From JBCAXA01 sp039183535 (GTDB taxonomy: Bacteria; Pseudomonadota; Gammaproteobacteria; Steroidobacterales; Woeseiaceae), in NCBI GenBank assembly GCA_039183535.1, contig JBCDBO010000008.1, positions 1 through 64,000 on the forward strand: a DNA stretch of 64,000 bases. The letters are read 5' to 3'. Position numbers and translations under genes: made by a program. The notes under the pieces were generated by a model. That model saw only the letters and a list, made by a program, of their open reading frames with translations. It was not told the DNA's origin and did not search any database. The first letter of the stretch is position 1. Every line of letters begins with the position of its first letter. Of this stretch, positions 52,811 to 63,600 are shown in pieces.

Positions 52811-54331
52811 TCAACGCAAAAACAGCCGGTACGCCGCGTTATCGGTCTCGTCCCACCATGGGTAACCCAGTGATGCGAAATGCCGCTCGAGCGCGGCGCG
52901 CATGTCGCCGGCGACCTCGATACCGGCCAACACACGCCCGTAGTCGCTGCCATGGTTGCGGTAATGAAAGAGGCTGATGTTGCAGTCTGCCCCGACCGCC
53001 GTGAGGAATTTGGCCAACGCGCCCGGTCGTTCCGGAAAGCGGAATCGGTACAGGCGCTCGTTACCAGCCAACGGGCCGAGACCGCCGACCATATGGCGGA
53101 TGTGCAGTTTGGCGAGCTCGTTGTCGCTGAGATCGGTCGCGTGATAACCACCGTCTTGCAATGCTGCGAGCAGCGCCTCTTTCTCGCTGCCGCCACTCGT
53201 AAGACCGACACCGACAAAGACTCGGGCGATATCGCCGTCGCGTTTGCGGTAATTGAATTCGGTGACACTGCGTCGACCGAGCGTTTGGCTAAATGCTAAA
53301 AACGCGCCCGGCCGTTCCGGCAAATCGACGGCCAACAACGCCTCGGTGTCGCGTCCCGTTGCCGAGCGCTCGACGACATGACGCAGACGGTCGAAATTCA
53401 TGTTGGCGCCGCAGTTGATCGCGATCAGGCGTTCACCTTTAAGGTTCTGGGCGGCTACCTGCTGTGAAATGGCGGCGACCGCCAACGCTCCGGCCGGTTC
53501 GACGACCGTGCGCGTGTCTTCAAACAAGTCCTGGATGGCGGCACAGGTCTCGTCGGTGTCGACCGTGACGATGTCATCGAGCAGTTGCCGGCAAAGCCGG
53601 TAGGTTTCGGCACCGACTTGACGAACGGCAACGCCGTCGGCGAAACCGCCAACGTCGTCCAGCGCAATTGGCTGACCGGCCGCGAACGCCGCTTGCATAC
53701 TCGCCGCGTCGACCGGTTCGACGCCAATGAGGCGGACCGACGGTGCTTTCGCTCGAACCCAGCTCGCTATGCCGGCGGCCAAACCGCCACCGCCGATCGG
53801 AATAAAAATCGCGTCCGGCGTCGTCGCGCTTTGTTCGAGTATCTCCCGACCGATCGTTCCCTGGCCAGCGATGACATCGGGGTCGTCGAACGGGTGCACG
53901 AACAGCAAGCCATCGCGAGCGGCCAACCCGTGGGCGTGCTGCTGCGCATCGTCATACGTGTCGCCATGCAAAACGACGTGGCCGCCGAGCCGGCGCACGG
54001 CGTCACTCTTAATCGCCGGCGTCGTGAGCGGCATAACAATGGTCGCGCGAATACCGCGTTCTTTTGCCGCCAGTGCCACCCCTTGGGCATGATTACCGGC
54101 CGACGAGCAGATAACACCAGCCGCCGCCTCGGTCTCGCTGAGCTGGCAAATTTTGTTATAGGCGCCACGCAATTTGAACGAGAAGACCGGTTGGCTGTCT
54201 TCGCGTTTCAGCCAGACTTCGTTGCCGAGTCGCTCGCTGAGCCGCGCAGCATGCTCCAACTCGGTTCGCCTGGCGACGTCATAGACCCGCTCGGCGGACG
54301 CGATGCGCTCAACGTAATCGATAGCAGGCAT
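52811..54331 (-). CDS. ilvA: Threonine dehydratase, biosynthetic
   Basis: PLP-dependent conversion of threonine to 2-oxobutanoate, first committed step to isoleucine. 506 residues, the full biosynthetic length. PLP-binding Lys53 in PVFSFKLRGAYN, SAGNHAQGVA, IGGGGLAAG as phosphate-binding loop, and two C-terminal ACT-like regulatory domains (from about 325, ending with GERPGALAKFLTAV-type and the terminal repeat) for isoleucine feedback. Confidence 0.93.
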   Translation of the reverse strand: MPAIDYVERIASAERVYDVARRTELEHAARLSERLGNEVWLKREDSQPVFSFKLRGAYNKICQLSETEAAAGVICSSAGNHAQGVALAAKERGIRATIVMPLTTPAIKSDAVRRLGGHVVLHGDTYDDAQQHAHGLAARDGLLFVHPFDDPDVIAGQGTIGREILEQSATTPDAIFIPIGGGGLAAGIASWVRAKAPSVRLIGVEPVDAASMQAAFAAGQPIALDDVGGFADGVAVRQVGAETYRLCRQLLDDIVTVDTDETCAAIQDLFEDTRTVVEPAGALAVAAISQQVAAQNLKGERLIAINCGANMNFDRLRHVVERSATGRDTEALLAVDLPERPGAFLAFSQTLGRRSVTEFNYRKRDGDIARVFVGVGLTSGGSEKEALLAALQDGGYHATDLSDNELAKLHIRHMVGGLGPLAGNERLYRFRFPERPGALAKFLTAVGADCNISLFHYRNHGSDYGRVLAGIEVAGDMRAALERHFASLGYPWWDETDNAAYRLFLR

Positions 54332-54370
54332 TGTCGTGCTCGGTAGTCATCGCCGAGCATTGTAGCGGTA

Positions 54371-54404
54371 CCGTCGCCGCCCGCCAGTCAGCGAGCGGCG
54401 ACGG
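54371..54404 (-). terminator. Hairpin between the M16 protease and ilvA
   Basis: Perfect 10-bp stem CCGTCGCCGC / GCGGCGACGG with a 14-base loop, 4 bases past the M16 stop. No U-tract follows on the minus strand, so it may be an RNA-end-stabilising hairpin rather than a true terminator. Confidence 0.45.
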
Positions 54405-54408
54405 ACGC

Positions 54409-57150
54409 TTATTCGATCACGTTGCCGTTCGGGTCTAAGACCCGAATGTCGTCATAGCCGAGTGCGCGAATATCGGCCTCGATAGCGGCCCGGTCGCCGA
54501 CGACCACCCAGATCATTTGGTCCGGTTTCAACACCGACTCGGCCGCGGCGTTAACGTCGTCGAGCGTCACACTGCGCACCGATGCGGCGAAGTCCTGCCA
54601 GTAGTTATCCGGCAGACCGAAGCGCACCAGTTCGGCCAGCGAGCCGGCTACCGAGCCTGCGGTTTCCCAGCGGCCGGGCAGTGACAGCGTGGTTTGATTG
54701 CGAACACGTTCAAGTTCCGGCGCTGTCGCGGGCACATCGTTCAGCAGACCTTCGATCTCACGCTTCAACTCGCGCATCGAGTCGGCGGTTTTGTCGGACT
54801 GAACCGGTGCATAGGCGAGGTACGGCCGCTGCCCGCGGGTACTGACAAACTGTGTGTAGGCGCCGTACGCCCATTTTTTATCCTCGCGAAGGTTCATATT
54901 GACCCGCGACGTGAAGTCGCCGCCGAGAACATCGTTCATCGCCTGAATCGCGAATTCGTCGGCGTTGGCTTTTGGCGGCGCAACATGACCACCTAAGATG
55001 ACCGACTGAATCGACCCCGGTCGGTCGATGATGTAGACCTGCTCCGCCGCCTGCTGAGCGACCGTCGCGATGTTCTTGACCGGCACATCGCCGGCTTGCC
55101 AGCGGCCAAAGCGGGCGTCGATCTTGTCGCGAATGGCATCGAGCGTGATGTCGCCGACGACAATTAGAGTCGCATTGTTCGGCCGGAACCATTGCGCGTG
55201 GTGATCGATCAATGTGTCACGGGTGATTTCGGCGAGTGATTCTTGCGTGCCACTACCCGTCAGCGGTTGACCGTAGGCGTGGTCGTCGCCGTACATCAGG
55301 GTCGGCAGAATGCGCAGCGCCATAGAAACCGGCTGCGTTTTTTCGCGCTCAATGGCGGCCGAACGGAGCTTGCGCAGTCGTTCCAATTCGGTATCCGGGA
55401 ACGTTGGGTTCAGCACAACATCGGCGAAAATATCGAGCGCCGCGTCGAGTTCGCTCGACAACGTGTTTAGCGCAACGTACGACGAGTCAATATTGGCACC
55501 GGCGCCGAGTGAGGCACCGAGCTGACCGAGCTCTTCGCTGATTTCCAGCGAGTCGCGCGACTTCGTACCCTCGTCGAGCATCGCCATCGCCAGACTGGTC
55601 GTGCCGGCGGGTGCGAATTGATCGGCCGCGTAGCCGGCATCGAACAGCAGTTGAAGCTGAACAACCGGAACAGCCGCGCGATTCGCGACGATCAGCTCCA
55701 GACCGTTGTCGAGCGTCGCCCGCTCAAAGCTGTCGAATCGACCCTCTGGAAACTCCGCTGGGTACGGCGGGCCATTCGCTCGATCGGCGCCGTCGCTGGC
55801 TGCTGTTAGTGTGTTTGGGTAAGGCCGTATCTCCAGTGCGTAGTAGCGATCGAGCGGCAGCCAGCGTTCAGCCGCTTCGCGCAGCGATTCGCGGCTCGCG
55901 TCTTCGACCCGCTGCAGCGACACTTTGTAAAAGCCAGGGTCGCCCGCATAGGTTTTGTTCTGCGCGAGCAGTTCCGCCTTACCGCTGAAGCCACCGATTT
56001 TCTCGACACCGCGCACGACCGACGCGAGCGTTTGCGTACGAACACGCTTTAGCTCATCGCGCGTCGGCCCACGTTCGATAAACCGCGCCAGTTCCTCGTC
56101 GATGGCCGCTTCGACCTCAGCGATCGAACTGGTTTCGGCGACCGTTGCACTAATCACCATTAGACCTGCGATCTCCAAGAAAGCGGGGCTAACGCTAACA
56201 CCGGTGGCGATCTGATCGTCGTAAACCAGGCGCTTATACAGCCGCGAGTTTTTGCCCGAGCCGAGCACAGCCGCGACAAGACCTAGCGTATCTGCGTCGG
56301 CATCGGCCCACGCCGGTGCGGGCCAGGCTTTGTAAATCCGCGCTTCGCGAACGCGATCCTCAAGTGTCTCGCGGGTAATGCCATCGAGCGTCGGAACGCG
56401 GTTCGTAAACCGCGCTAAAGGTGGTCCCGGCTCGATATCGCCGAAGAAGTGCGCGGCCCGTTCGAAGGCCGTTTCGGTGTCGACGTCGCCAGCGATAACC
56501 AGCACCGCATTGTTTGGGCCGTAATAGGTTTCGAACCACTCTTTAACGTCATCGAGCGATGCGGCGTTCAAATCCTCCATCGAGCCGATGGGCGACCAGC
56601 TGTACGGGTGGCCAGCGCCGAATACGCCGGCGAGTAAGTGCTGGTAAGCGAGTCCGTACGGTTGGTTCTCGCTTTGGCGCTTCTCGTTTTGAACGACGCC
56701 GCGTTGAATCGTCAGCGATTCTTCGGTGACGGCGCCGAGCAAATGTCCCATGCGGTCCGATTCCATCCACAACGCGAGATCGAGCGCTGTGTTCGGCACC
56801 GTTTGAAAGTAATTGGTCCGGTCGAAGTAGGTCGTACCGTTTTGATCGGTCGCGCCGACCTGCGCGAACGGCTCGAAATACTCGCCTTGGAAATTTTCGC
56901 TGCCGTTGAACATTAAGTGTTCGAAAAGATGCGCAAAACCGGTGATCCCTGGACCTTCGTTTTTCGAGCCAACGTGGTACCAGATGTCGACCGCGACGAT
57001 CGGTGCCTTGTGGTCTTCGTGGACGATGACCGTTAAGCCGTTATCTAAAGTCCGTTCGGTAAACGCGATATCGACCACGTCCGCCGACAGCGGTCCGGTC
57101 AGCGCGAGCAGGCTCACGAGCAGCGTGAGGCGAGTAAAGCATCGGCTCAT
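54409..57150 (-). CDS. M16-family (pitrilysin-type) metalloprotease, exported
   Basis: 913 residues, two tandem M16 halves. Signal peptide 1-23 (MSRCFTRLTLLVSLLALTGPLSA). The first half carries the inverted zinc motif HLFEH (H74, E77, H78) in GFAHLFEHLMFNG plus downstream Glu in VVQNEKRQSEN. The second half (from about 460) lacks it and caps the chamber, as in family members with one active site. Periplasmic degradation of peptides. The following ilvA and this gene are separated by a hairpin. Confidence 0.92.
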   Translation of the reverse strand: MSRCFTRLTLLVSLLALTGPLSADVVDIAFTERTLDNGLTVIVHEDHKAPIVAVDIWYHVGSKNEGPGITGFAHLFEHLMFNGSENFQGEYFEPFAQVGATDQNGTTYFDRTNYFQTVPNTALDLALWMESDRMGHLLGAVTEESLTIQRGVVQNEKRQSENQPYGLAYQHLLAGVFGAGHPYSWSPIGSMEDLNAASLDDVKEWFETYYGPNNAVLVIAGDVDTETAFERAAHFFGDIEPGPPLARFTNRVPTLDGITRETLEDRVREARIYKAWPAPAWADADADTLGLVAAVLGSGKNSRLYKRLVYDDQIATGVSVSPAFLEIAGLMVISATVAETSSIAEVEAAIDEELARFIERGPTRDELKRVRTQTLASVVRGVEKIGGFSGKAELLAQNKTYAGDPGFYKVSLQRVEDASRESLREAAERWLPLDRYYALEIRPYPNTLTAASDGADRANGPPYPAEFPEGRFDSFERATLDNGLELIVANRAAVPVVQLQLLFDAGYAADQFAPAGTTSLAMAMLDEGTKSRDSLEISEELGQLGASLGAGANIDSSYVALNTLSSELDAALDIFADVVLNPTFPDTELERLRKLRSAAIEREKTQPVSMALRILPTLMYGDDHAYGQPLTGSGTQESLAEITRDTLIDHHAQWFRPNNATLIVVGDITLDAIRDKIDARFGRWQAGDVPVKNIATVAQQAAEQVYIIDRPGSIQSVILGGHVAPPKANADEFAIQAMNDVLGGDFTSRVNMNLREDKKWAYGAYTQFVSTRGQRPYLAYAPVQSDKTADSMRELKREIEGLLNDVPATAPELERVRNQTTLSLPGRWETAGSVAGSLAELVRFGLPDNYWQDFAASVRSVTLDDVNAAAESVLKPDQMIWVVVGDRAAIEADIRALGYDDIRVLDPNGNVIE

Positions 57151-57310
57151 CGATGGGTCCTTGCACTTCTCTTAAGGAGCACCGATTGTGCGGTGCGCGT
57201 CCCGCTTGCGCCAGCGCCGTTCAAGTGGCGTGCCGATTGCGCGCGCGACGAGCTTGGCTGGACAGCCGCCAGCGGTAGCAATTCAGAGTACTCAACCGCA
57301 TAATCGTTCC

Positions 57311-58273
57311 ATGGCCGATGCCACTTCTTTGCGCTCGCTGTACCCGAGCATTGACCCCTTCATGACCGGTTGGCTCGACGTTGGCGATGGCCATACCTTG
57401 TATTACGAGCAAAGTGGCAACCCTGACGGTAAACCGGTCGTTGTCTTACATGGCGGCCCTGGTGGCGGTAGCGATCCGTCCATGCGACGGTTTTTCGATC
57501 CCAAGGCGTACCGTATTGTTGTGTTCGATCAGCGCGGAGCGGGCAAAAGCACGCCGCACGCCAGTCTCGATGCGAACACGACCTGGCACCTTGTTGCCGA
57601 TATTGAGCTGCTACGCGAAGCGCTTGGTATCTCCGCGTGGCAAGTTTTTGGCGGGTCATGGGGCAGCACGCTCGCGCTCGCTTACGCCGAGACGCACCCA
57701 AGTCGTGTTACCGAGTTGGTCCTGCGCGGCATTTTTCTGTTTCGCCCGTTCGAGCTGGATTGGTTTTACGAGCCCGGTGGCGCGAGCCGAATTTATCCAG
57801 ACCGCTGGGCCGGTTATCTCGCGCCGATTCCGGTCGATGAGCGCAGCGATATGCGGGCGGCGTACTACAAGCGCTTAACCGGCGACGACGAGGACGAAAA
57901 ATTGGCGGCCGCGAAGGCGTGGTCGGCGTGGGAGGGCGGCACCAGCTGCCTTGTCCCAAACGATTCGTTGGTCGAGCGTTTTTCGCTCGACACACAGGCG
58001 CTCGCGTTTGCCCGGATTGAATGCCACTACTTCGTGAATGGCGGTTTTCTCGACGACAACCAGCTGCTGCGTGACATTGCCCGCGTTCGCCAAATACCGG
58101 GTGTCATCGTGCAGGGTCGCTACGATGTTGTTTGCCCGATGCAAAGCGCCTTTGATCTACACGTGTTGTGGCCGGAAGCCGATTTTCGCGTCGTCGCTCG
58201 CGCCGGACACTCAGCGTTTGAGACGGGCAATATTCACGAATTGGTCTCAGCCACCGACCGTTTTCGAGGTTAG
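57311..58273 (+). CDS. pip: Proline iminopeptidase
   Basis: Removes N-terminal proline from peptides. 320 residues, S33 alpha/beta hydrolase. Oxyanion motif LHGGPGGGSDP, FDQRGAGKSTP (the signature of the family), nucleophile Ser116 in FGGSWGSTLAL, Asp in QGRYDVVCP and His in ARAGHSAFE. ATG 57311 (MADATSLRSLYPSIDPF) is the usual family start; the upstream in-frame extension is not conserved. Only 4 bases separate it from the dihydroorotase. Confidence 0.92.
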   Translation: MADATSLRSLYPSIDPFMTGWLDVGDGHTLYYEQSGNPDGKPVVVLHGGPGGGSDPSMRRFFDPKAYRIVVFDQRGAGKSTPHASLDANTTWHLVADIELLREALGISAWQVFGGSWGSTLALAYAETHPSRVTELVLRGIFLFRPFELDWFYEPGGASRIYPDRWAGYLAPIPVDERSDMRAAYYKRLTGDDEDEKLAAAKAWSAWEGGTSCLVPNDSLVERFSLDTQALAFARIECHYFVNGGFLDDNQLLRDIARVRQIPGVIVQGRYDVVCPMQSAFDLHVLWPEADFRVVARAGHSAFETGNIHELVSATDRFRG

Positions 58274-58277
58274 CGAT

Positions 58278-59621
58278 ATGCGTACTCTGATCACCAACGC
58301 CCGCGTGGTTACCGATGGTACCGTTACCGAGGCCGACGTATTGATCGACGGCGAGCGGATCGCCGCCATCGGCGGCGAGATCTCAGCTGAGCCGCCGGTT
58401 CGCGTAGTCGATGCAAATGGCCGGTATTTGTTGCCTGGCATGATCGATGACCAGGTGCACTTTCGCGAACCGGGCTTAACGCATAAAGGCGATTTAACCA
58501 CCGAGTCGCGCGCGGCCATCGCCGGCGGTATTACCAGCTTTATGGATATGCCGAACGTTAATCCGTTAACGACGACTCGCGAGATGCTCGCCAAAAAATA
58601 CGCGTTGGCCGAGGGGCGCTGCCACGGTAACTACGCGTTTTACCTCGGCGCTACGAATGACAATCTCGACGAGCTCGCGGCATTGCAGCCTGGCGAGGCG
58701 TGCGGGATCAAGGCGTTTATGGGCGCCTCGACCGGCGATTTGTTGGTCGACGATGTTAATGCCTTAGATGCCATGTTTCGCGAGGCACCGGTATTGGTCG
58801 TGACCCATTGCGAGGATTCGCCAACGATTTGGGCGAATGAGGCCAAAGCGCGCGAGAAATACGGCGAGGCGATCCCGCTCTCCGAGCATCCGGTGATTCG
58901 CTCCGATGAGTCGTGCTTTTTGTCATCGACGCTAGCGATCGACCTCGCCCGTAAGCACGATGCCAAGTTGCACGTGTTGCACCTGACGACCGCAAAAGAA
59001 ATGAGTCACTTTACGGCGGGGCCGCACACCGACAAACGGATTACGGCCGAGGTCTGCGTGCACCACTTGTGGTTCTCGGCCGATGATTACGATGCATACG
59101 GGACGCGGATTAAGTGTAATCCAGCGATTAAGTTCGCCAGTGACCGCGAGGCTCTGCATGCCGCGCTAGCCGCCGATAAGCTCGACATCATCGCGACCGA
59201 TCACGCGCCGCACACGGCAGCCGAGAAAGCGGCCGACAGTTATTTCAAACAGCCAGCGGGTTTGCCGTTGGTACAGCATGCGCTTATAAGTCTGCTTGAG
59301 TATGTGCGTGACGGGCGTTACCCGATTGAGTTTATCGTCAAGAAGACAGCGCACGCGGTCGCCGATGTGTATGGCGTCGAGGAGCGTGGGTACATCCGCG
59401 AAGGATATTTCGCCGATCTTGTCTTAGTTGACCTCGACACCCCGACGGTCGTCACCGATGACAACGTCTTCTATAAGTGTGGTTGGACGCCGTTCGCCGG
59501 TGTGACGTTCGGTGCGTCGATTGCCGAGACATTCGTCAACGGTGTTTCGGTTTACGCCAATGGCGCGCACACCGACGTTGGCCCGATCGGCCAGCGCTTG
59601 ACGATTACCGGCAGTCGCTAG
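58278..59621 (+). CDS. Dihydroorotase (DHOase), Gln-variant of the HxH site
   Basis: 447 residues, amidohydrolase fold, third step of pyrimidine synthesis. MIDDQVHFREPGLTHKGD at 55-72: the first metal-binding His of the canonical HxH is Gln59, with His61 kept. This form occurs in a recognised dihydroorotase subgroup (for example Bacteroidetes enzymes, from memory). Further motifs are GIKAFMGAST (Lys145), VVTHCED, LHVLHLTT and ATDHAPH. It could also be a related hydrolase such as an allantoinase-like enzyme, but FREPGLTHK and DMPNVNP favour dihydroorotase. Coupled with pip by position. Confidence 0.82.
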   Translation: MRTLITNARVVTDGTVTEADVLIDGERIAAIGGEISAEPPVRVVDANGRYLLPGMIDDQVHFREPGLTHKGDLTTESRAAIAGGITSFMDMPNVNPLTTTREMLAKKYALAEGRCHGNYAFYLGATNDNLDELAALQPGEACGIKAFMGASTGDLLVDDVNALDAMFREAPVLVVTHCEDSPTIWANEAKAREKYGEAIPLSEHPVIRSDESCFLSSTLAIDLARKHDAKLHVLHLTTAKEMSHFTAGPHTDKRITAEVCVHHLWFSADDYDAYGTRIKCNPAIKFASDREALHAALAADKLDIIATDHAPHTAAEKAADSYFKQPAGLPLVQHALISLLEYVRDGRYPIEFIVKKTAHAVADVYGVEERGYIREGYFADLVLVDLDTPTVVTDDNVFYKCGWTPFAGVTFGASIAETFVNGVSVYANGAHTDVGPIGQRLTITGSR

Positions 59622-59634
59622 CGGCAAACGAAGG

Positions 59635-59757
59635 TGTGGGGGTGCCGTCTCGGCGCAATGAAAGCGACGTTGATCTTAGTCGCGGGTGATCGCGGCGGGG
59701 ACGCCGCTCCTACATCGGGGTTCGGACGCCTGTGTGGGGGTGATGGCTCGGCGCGAT
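59635..59757. repeat. REP-like palindrome, copy 2, inside a local direct repeat
   Basis: 59688-59713 is GATCGCGGCGGGGACGCCGC plus TCCTAC, the second copy of the element at 46721-46745 with one extra G. It is flanked by two imperfect copies of TGTGGGGGTG(CC or AT)G(T or G)CTCGGCGC at 59635-59659 and 59733-59757, about 98 bases apart. The composite is a small repeat cluster between two convergent genes. Confidence 0.65.
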
Positions 59758-59805
59758 ACCCGTATCGACAACGCGAGACTCGATCAATCGTGCTTTTGTT
59801 CCACC

Positions 59806-59832
59806 AAAAAAAAGCCGGCCCTGGGGCCGGCT
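59806..59832 (-). terminator. Rho-independent terminator of the outer-membrane protein gene
   Basis: 8-bp stem AGCCGGCC / GGCCGGCT with a CTGG loop, followed on the minus strand by eight Ts (read from 59813 down). Strong, standard terminator 23 bases past the stop. Confidence 0.9.
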
Positions 59833-59854
59833 TCAAAAGCACTAACAAGCAGTC

Positions 59855-60451
59855 TTAGTTAACGTTACGAACCCGGCGGTCGCCGAAGAAGTAACGAATA
59901 CCGAACGTAATCTGATCGTTATCGCCGCCGAGATCGATCGTTGCGCCACCGGCGAACTGTGGTGTGAAGTAGTAATCACCACCCAAACGGATCAACGTAT
60001 CGCTGTCATCGATGTCGAGGTAATTGAGCTCGGCGCGGCCTTCGAATTGAGCGTTGAACTTCGTACGGATTCCACCAACGATCCGAAAGCCGGTTTCGTT
60101 GTCGTCGAAGGTCCCCGCATCAACTTCCGCGCGGGCGATCGAGATCGTTGTGAACAAATCAAACTTCGGATCGACTGGCCACACGTAACCGCCACCGGCT
60201 TCGAGCAACGATGCGTCGACGTTGCCGTCGAAATCGAGTGTCGTGTAATTACCGACGATTAACCAGTTGCCGCTGATGTTGTACGAACCCCCGATTTGAA
60301 AGCCGTCGCCATCGACATTGGCGTCATCGATCTCGGTATCGATAAAGCGCAACTCAAAAAAGTCATAGCTAACGTCTGTCGCCAGTGCAGCCTCAGCGCC
60401 CATTGCCAGTGCTAGCGTTAAACCCAGTCGCGAAACATTTCTCATCTGCAT
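59855..60451 (-). CDS. Outer-membrane beta-barrel protein, OmpA/OmpW-size
   Basis: 198 residues. Signal peptide (MQMRNVSRLGLTLALAMGAEAALA), then about eight amphipathic strands rich in Asp/Gly turns (FELRFIDTEIDDANVDGDGFQIGG, GNWLIVGNYTTLDFDGNVDA) and the terminal strand ITFGIRYFF before a short tail. ATG 60451 is chosen for AAGGAG nine bases upstream; longer in-frame starts are unlikely. Has its own terminator. Function unknown. Confidence 0.78.
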   Translation of the reverse strand: MQMRNVSRLGLTLALAMGAEAALATDVSYDFFELRFIDTEIDDANVDGDGFQIGGSYNISGNWLIVGNYTTLDFDGNVDASLLEAGGGYVWPVDPKFDLFTTISIARAEVDAGTFDDNETGFRIVGGIRTKFNAQFEGRAELNYLDIDDSDTLIRLGGDYYFTPQFAGGATIDLGGDNDQITFGIRYFFGDRRVRNVN

Positions 60452-60653
60452 ACCTTCAATCTCCTTAAGATTTGCGTAGCGCGCGGTGCCGTGCTCACTC
60501 GTATGGCAACCGTGCGGTGCCGATTGGTGTCGTTGGACCAACGCACCGTTCCTTACGGCAGCGCGGATTCTAGGGGTTAGTCGCTGGCAGTGTTGTTACA
60601 TTTCGATGAAGCGTCGGTATAGAGCGACAACTCGACATTCGGTAACAACGCCG

Positions 60654-63600
60654 TTAGGGGCCGGCGCCACCACCGCCGGGCGTCGCAATTTCAATCGCAT
60701 CACCGGCGTCAAGTCGACCGCGCCAAACGGCGGCAATGACCTCGCTGCTGCCATTGGCACGCAACACGCGGTTTACCCCGACCTGGCCAGGACTGCCGCC
60801 GCCTAAACCCGGTGGTGCATTGCGGCGCCGGCCTGACAGTAGCGACAGATCGACCGGCGCCAAAAAACGCAGCGTTCGAACAACACCGTTGCCGCCGCGG
60901 TGCTGACCATCGCCGCCGGAGTCGGCGCGAACAGCGAAGCGTTCTAGTCGAACGGGGTAGCGCGATTCAAACACCTCGGGGTCCGTCAGGCGTGAGTTGG
61001 TCATGTGTGTGTGGACGGCATCGGCACCGTCGAAACCTGGCCCGGCACCGGCGCCGCCGGCGATGGTTTCGTAGTACTGCAGCGTACCGTCACCAAACGT
61101 CAGGTTATTCATCGTACCTTGGCTTGCGGCCGCAGCGCCGAGCGCCAATAACAACGCATCGGTAATCGCTTGCGAGGTCTCGACGTTACCGGCAACGACA
61201 GCGGCCGGGTAACGCGGCGCCAGCACACTGCCCGACGGTATGTCGAGGTCGATTGCTGTTAAGCAACCGTCGTTTAACGGGATCGGCCGATCTACCAGGC
61301 AACGCAAGACGTACAGCACGGCGGCTCTGCAAACCGCGGGTGGCGCGTTGAAGTTGCCGTCCACTTGGGCCGACGTACCGGCAAACGAAATCGCCAAACG
61401 CGCGCCGCGCTGACTCACCGCAACGTGGATCTCGCTGCCGTTATCCATTGGTACGACGCTTGCACCATCGCCGATATCAGTAACAACACGTGCGACGGTC
61501 TCGGCCGCGTTGTCATGAACGTAACCGGCGTACGCCAGCAGTACGTCGCGGCCGAAGGTCCGTTCCGCGTCGGCAAGTCCGCGGGCGCCCTCAAGCAGCG
61601 CCGCGCACTGGGCTCGTAGGTCTGCCACGTTTTGCGTTGGCTGTCGTGGTGGGTAGGTGCTTGCTGCCCAATCGGCCAGCAAAGCGTCAAACAGCGGTTC
61701 GCCGGCGCGCAGCAGCTCACGACACTCGATCAACACGCCTTCTTCATCGATGTGCGCGCTGTCCGCCGGCATTGAGCCCGGCGTCGTTCCGCCAACATCG
61801 GCGTGGTGGGCGCGGGCGGCGGTGAAAAAACTGAGTTGCTGCTTAGTGTCGAACCACGGTGCGACGACCGTGATATCCGGTAAGTGCGTACCGCCGTCGT
61901 ACGGTGAGTTCAACACCCAGACATCGCCGTCTTGCGCGGTCTCGGCAAACCGTTCCATCGCGACGCGGACCGATTCGCTCATGCTGCCGAGGTGTACCGG
62001 CATGTGGGGTGCATTGGCGAGTAACCGCCCGGCACGATCGAACACGGCACACGAGTAATCGAGTCGTTCGCGGATATTCACCGATTGTGCTGTGCGTTGC
62101 AGCGTCTTGCCCATCCGCTCGGCGATCGCCATGAAGCGCCCATTAAAGACCTCGAGCAGATGCGGGTTGCGCGCCGTCGTGCGCTCGCTTGCTACAGCGC
62201 TTGTGTGCGTCAACAGCCATGCACCATCGGTTGTGGCAGCCACGCGCCAACCGCGCGCCAGCCACAACGTTGTGTGCGGGCCGACGATAATCGCTGGCCC
62301 AGTGACCGGTTCGCTACCGATGGCATCGGCGGCAAGCCTCGGTACATCGCACCATGCCGAACCGTCGTAGACGCGCTCCGTTGTCGCTGCTGTCACCATC
62401 GTCGTCGCGCGGACCGATGGCACGGCGGCCAGTGCCGCAGCCGCGACCTCGATACGCAGGTACGCGACATCGATCGGCTCTTCAGGCGTTGCGCCAAAGC
62501 GTTGCCGATACGCTGCCGCAAACTCGTCGCGTAGCGTTCTTGCATCGGCCAGTCGCGATTCGATCACCGCGTTGCTTCGCCCGTAACGCAGTCCAACAAA
62601 CGTACGCCGTTCATCGGCCGGTCCCGCTTCCTGTGGCCATTCTTCGAGTAGCGCGGCCATCGCGGTTTCGGCGCGTTCGTCGAGCGCGCCAGCGCAACGC
62701 GCCAACGGCGCTTCGATGCTCAGCGTCCGAGTTCGTTTAAACGGTGCGACCCCGACGCCCAACGCCGACAAAACCCCGGCTAGAGGGTGCAGCCAAATCT
62801 GTTTCGCGCCGATGCGCTCCGCCACCGCACAGCAGTGCTGCGCACCGGCGCCGCCGAAGACAGCCAACGTGTAGTCGGCGGGGTCGGTCCCACGTGCCAA
62901 CGTGATTTGGCGGATCGCATTGGCCATGTGTTCTACGGCGATATCGATGCAGGCGGCGGCTAATGCGGCGCGATCCGTCGCTGCCTCGCTAGCGGCGTTT
63001 GTTGCCGCGACGAGTGCGTCGAGCGCCTGTTCGGCCGCTGTGATACTGATCGGCTCGTTAGCGCCAGCGCCGAACACGGCGGGTAGGGCATCGGCCGGTA
63101 GGCGACCGAGCACGACGTTGGCATCGGTAACGGTGGCCGGTCCGCCTTTGCGGTAGGCGGCTGGTCCAGGGTCGGCGCCGGCCGACGCGGGACCGACCTG
63201 TAAGCGACCGTCGGCGCAGTCGAGTACCGAACCGCCGCCGGCGGCGATCGTGTGAATCGCGACTTGCGGTTCGGTGATCGCTATACCCGCAATCTCGGCG
63301 TCATAGGTGAGCGGCAGTGCACCGTCGTAGGCGCAGACGTCGGTCGAGGTACCGCCCATGTCGAAACCGATTAAGCGCTCAATGCCAATCTCAGCGGCGG
63401 CGCGGGCCATACCGACGACGCCACCGGCTGGGCCGGACAGGATCGTATTACGGCCACTTGTCGTTGCCGTCGTTGCCAAACCACCGTTCGAATGCATGAC
63501 GGCAACGGGCGGCGCACCGACGGTTCGCAACGAGTCATGCAGTCGGCCGAGGTAGTCCGCAACCACCGGCGACAGATAGGCATCGAGTACCGTCGTGGAC

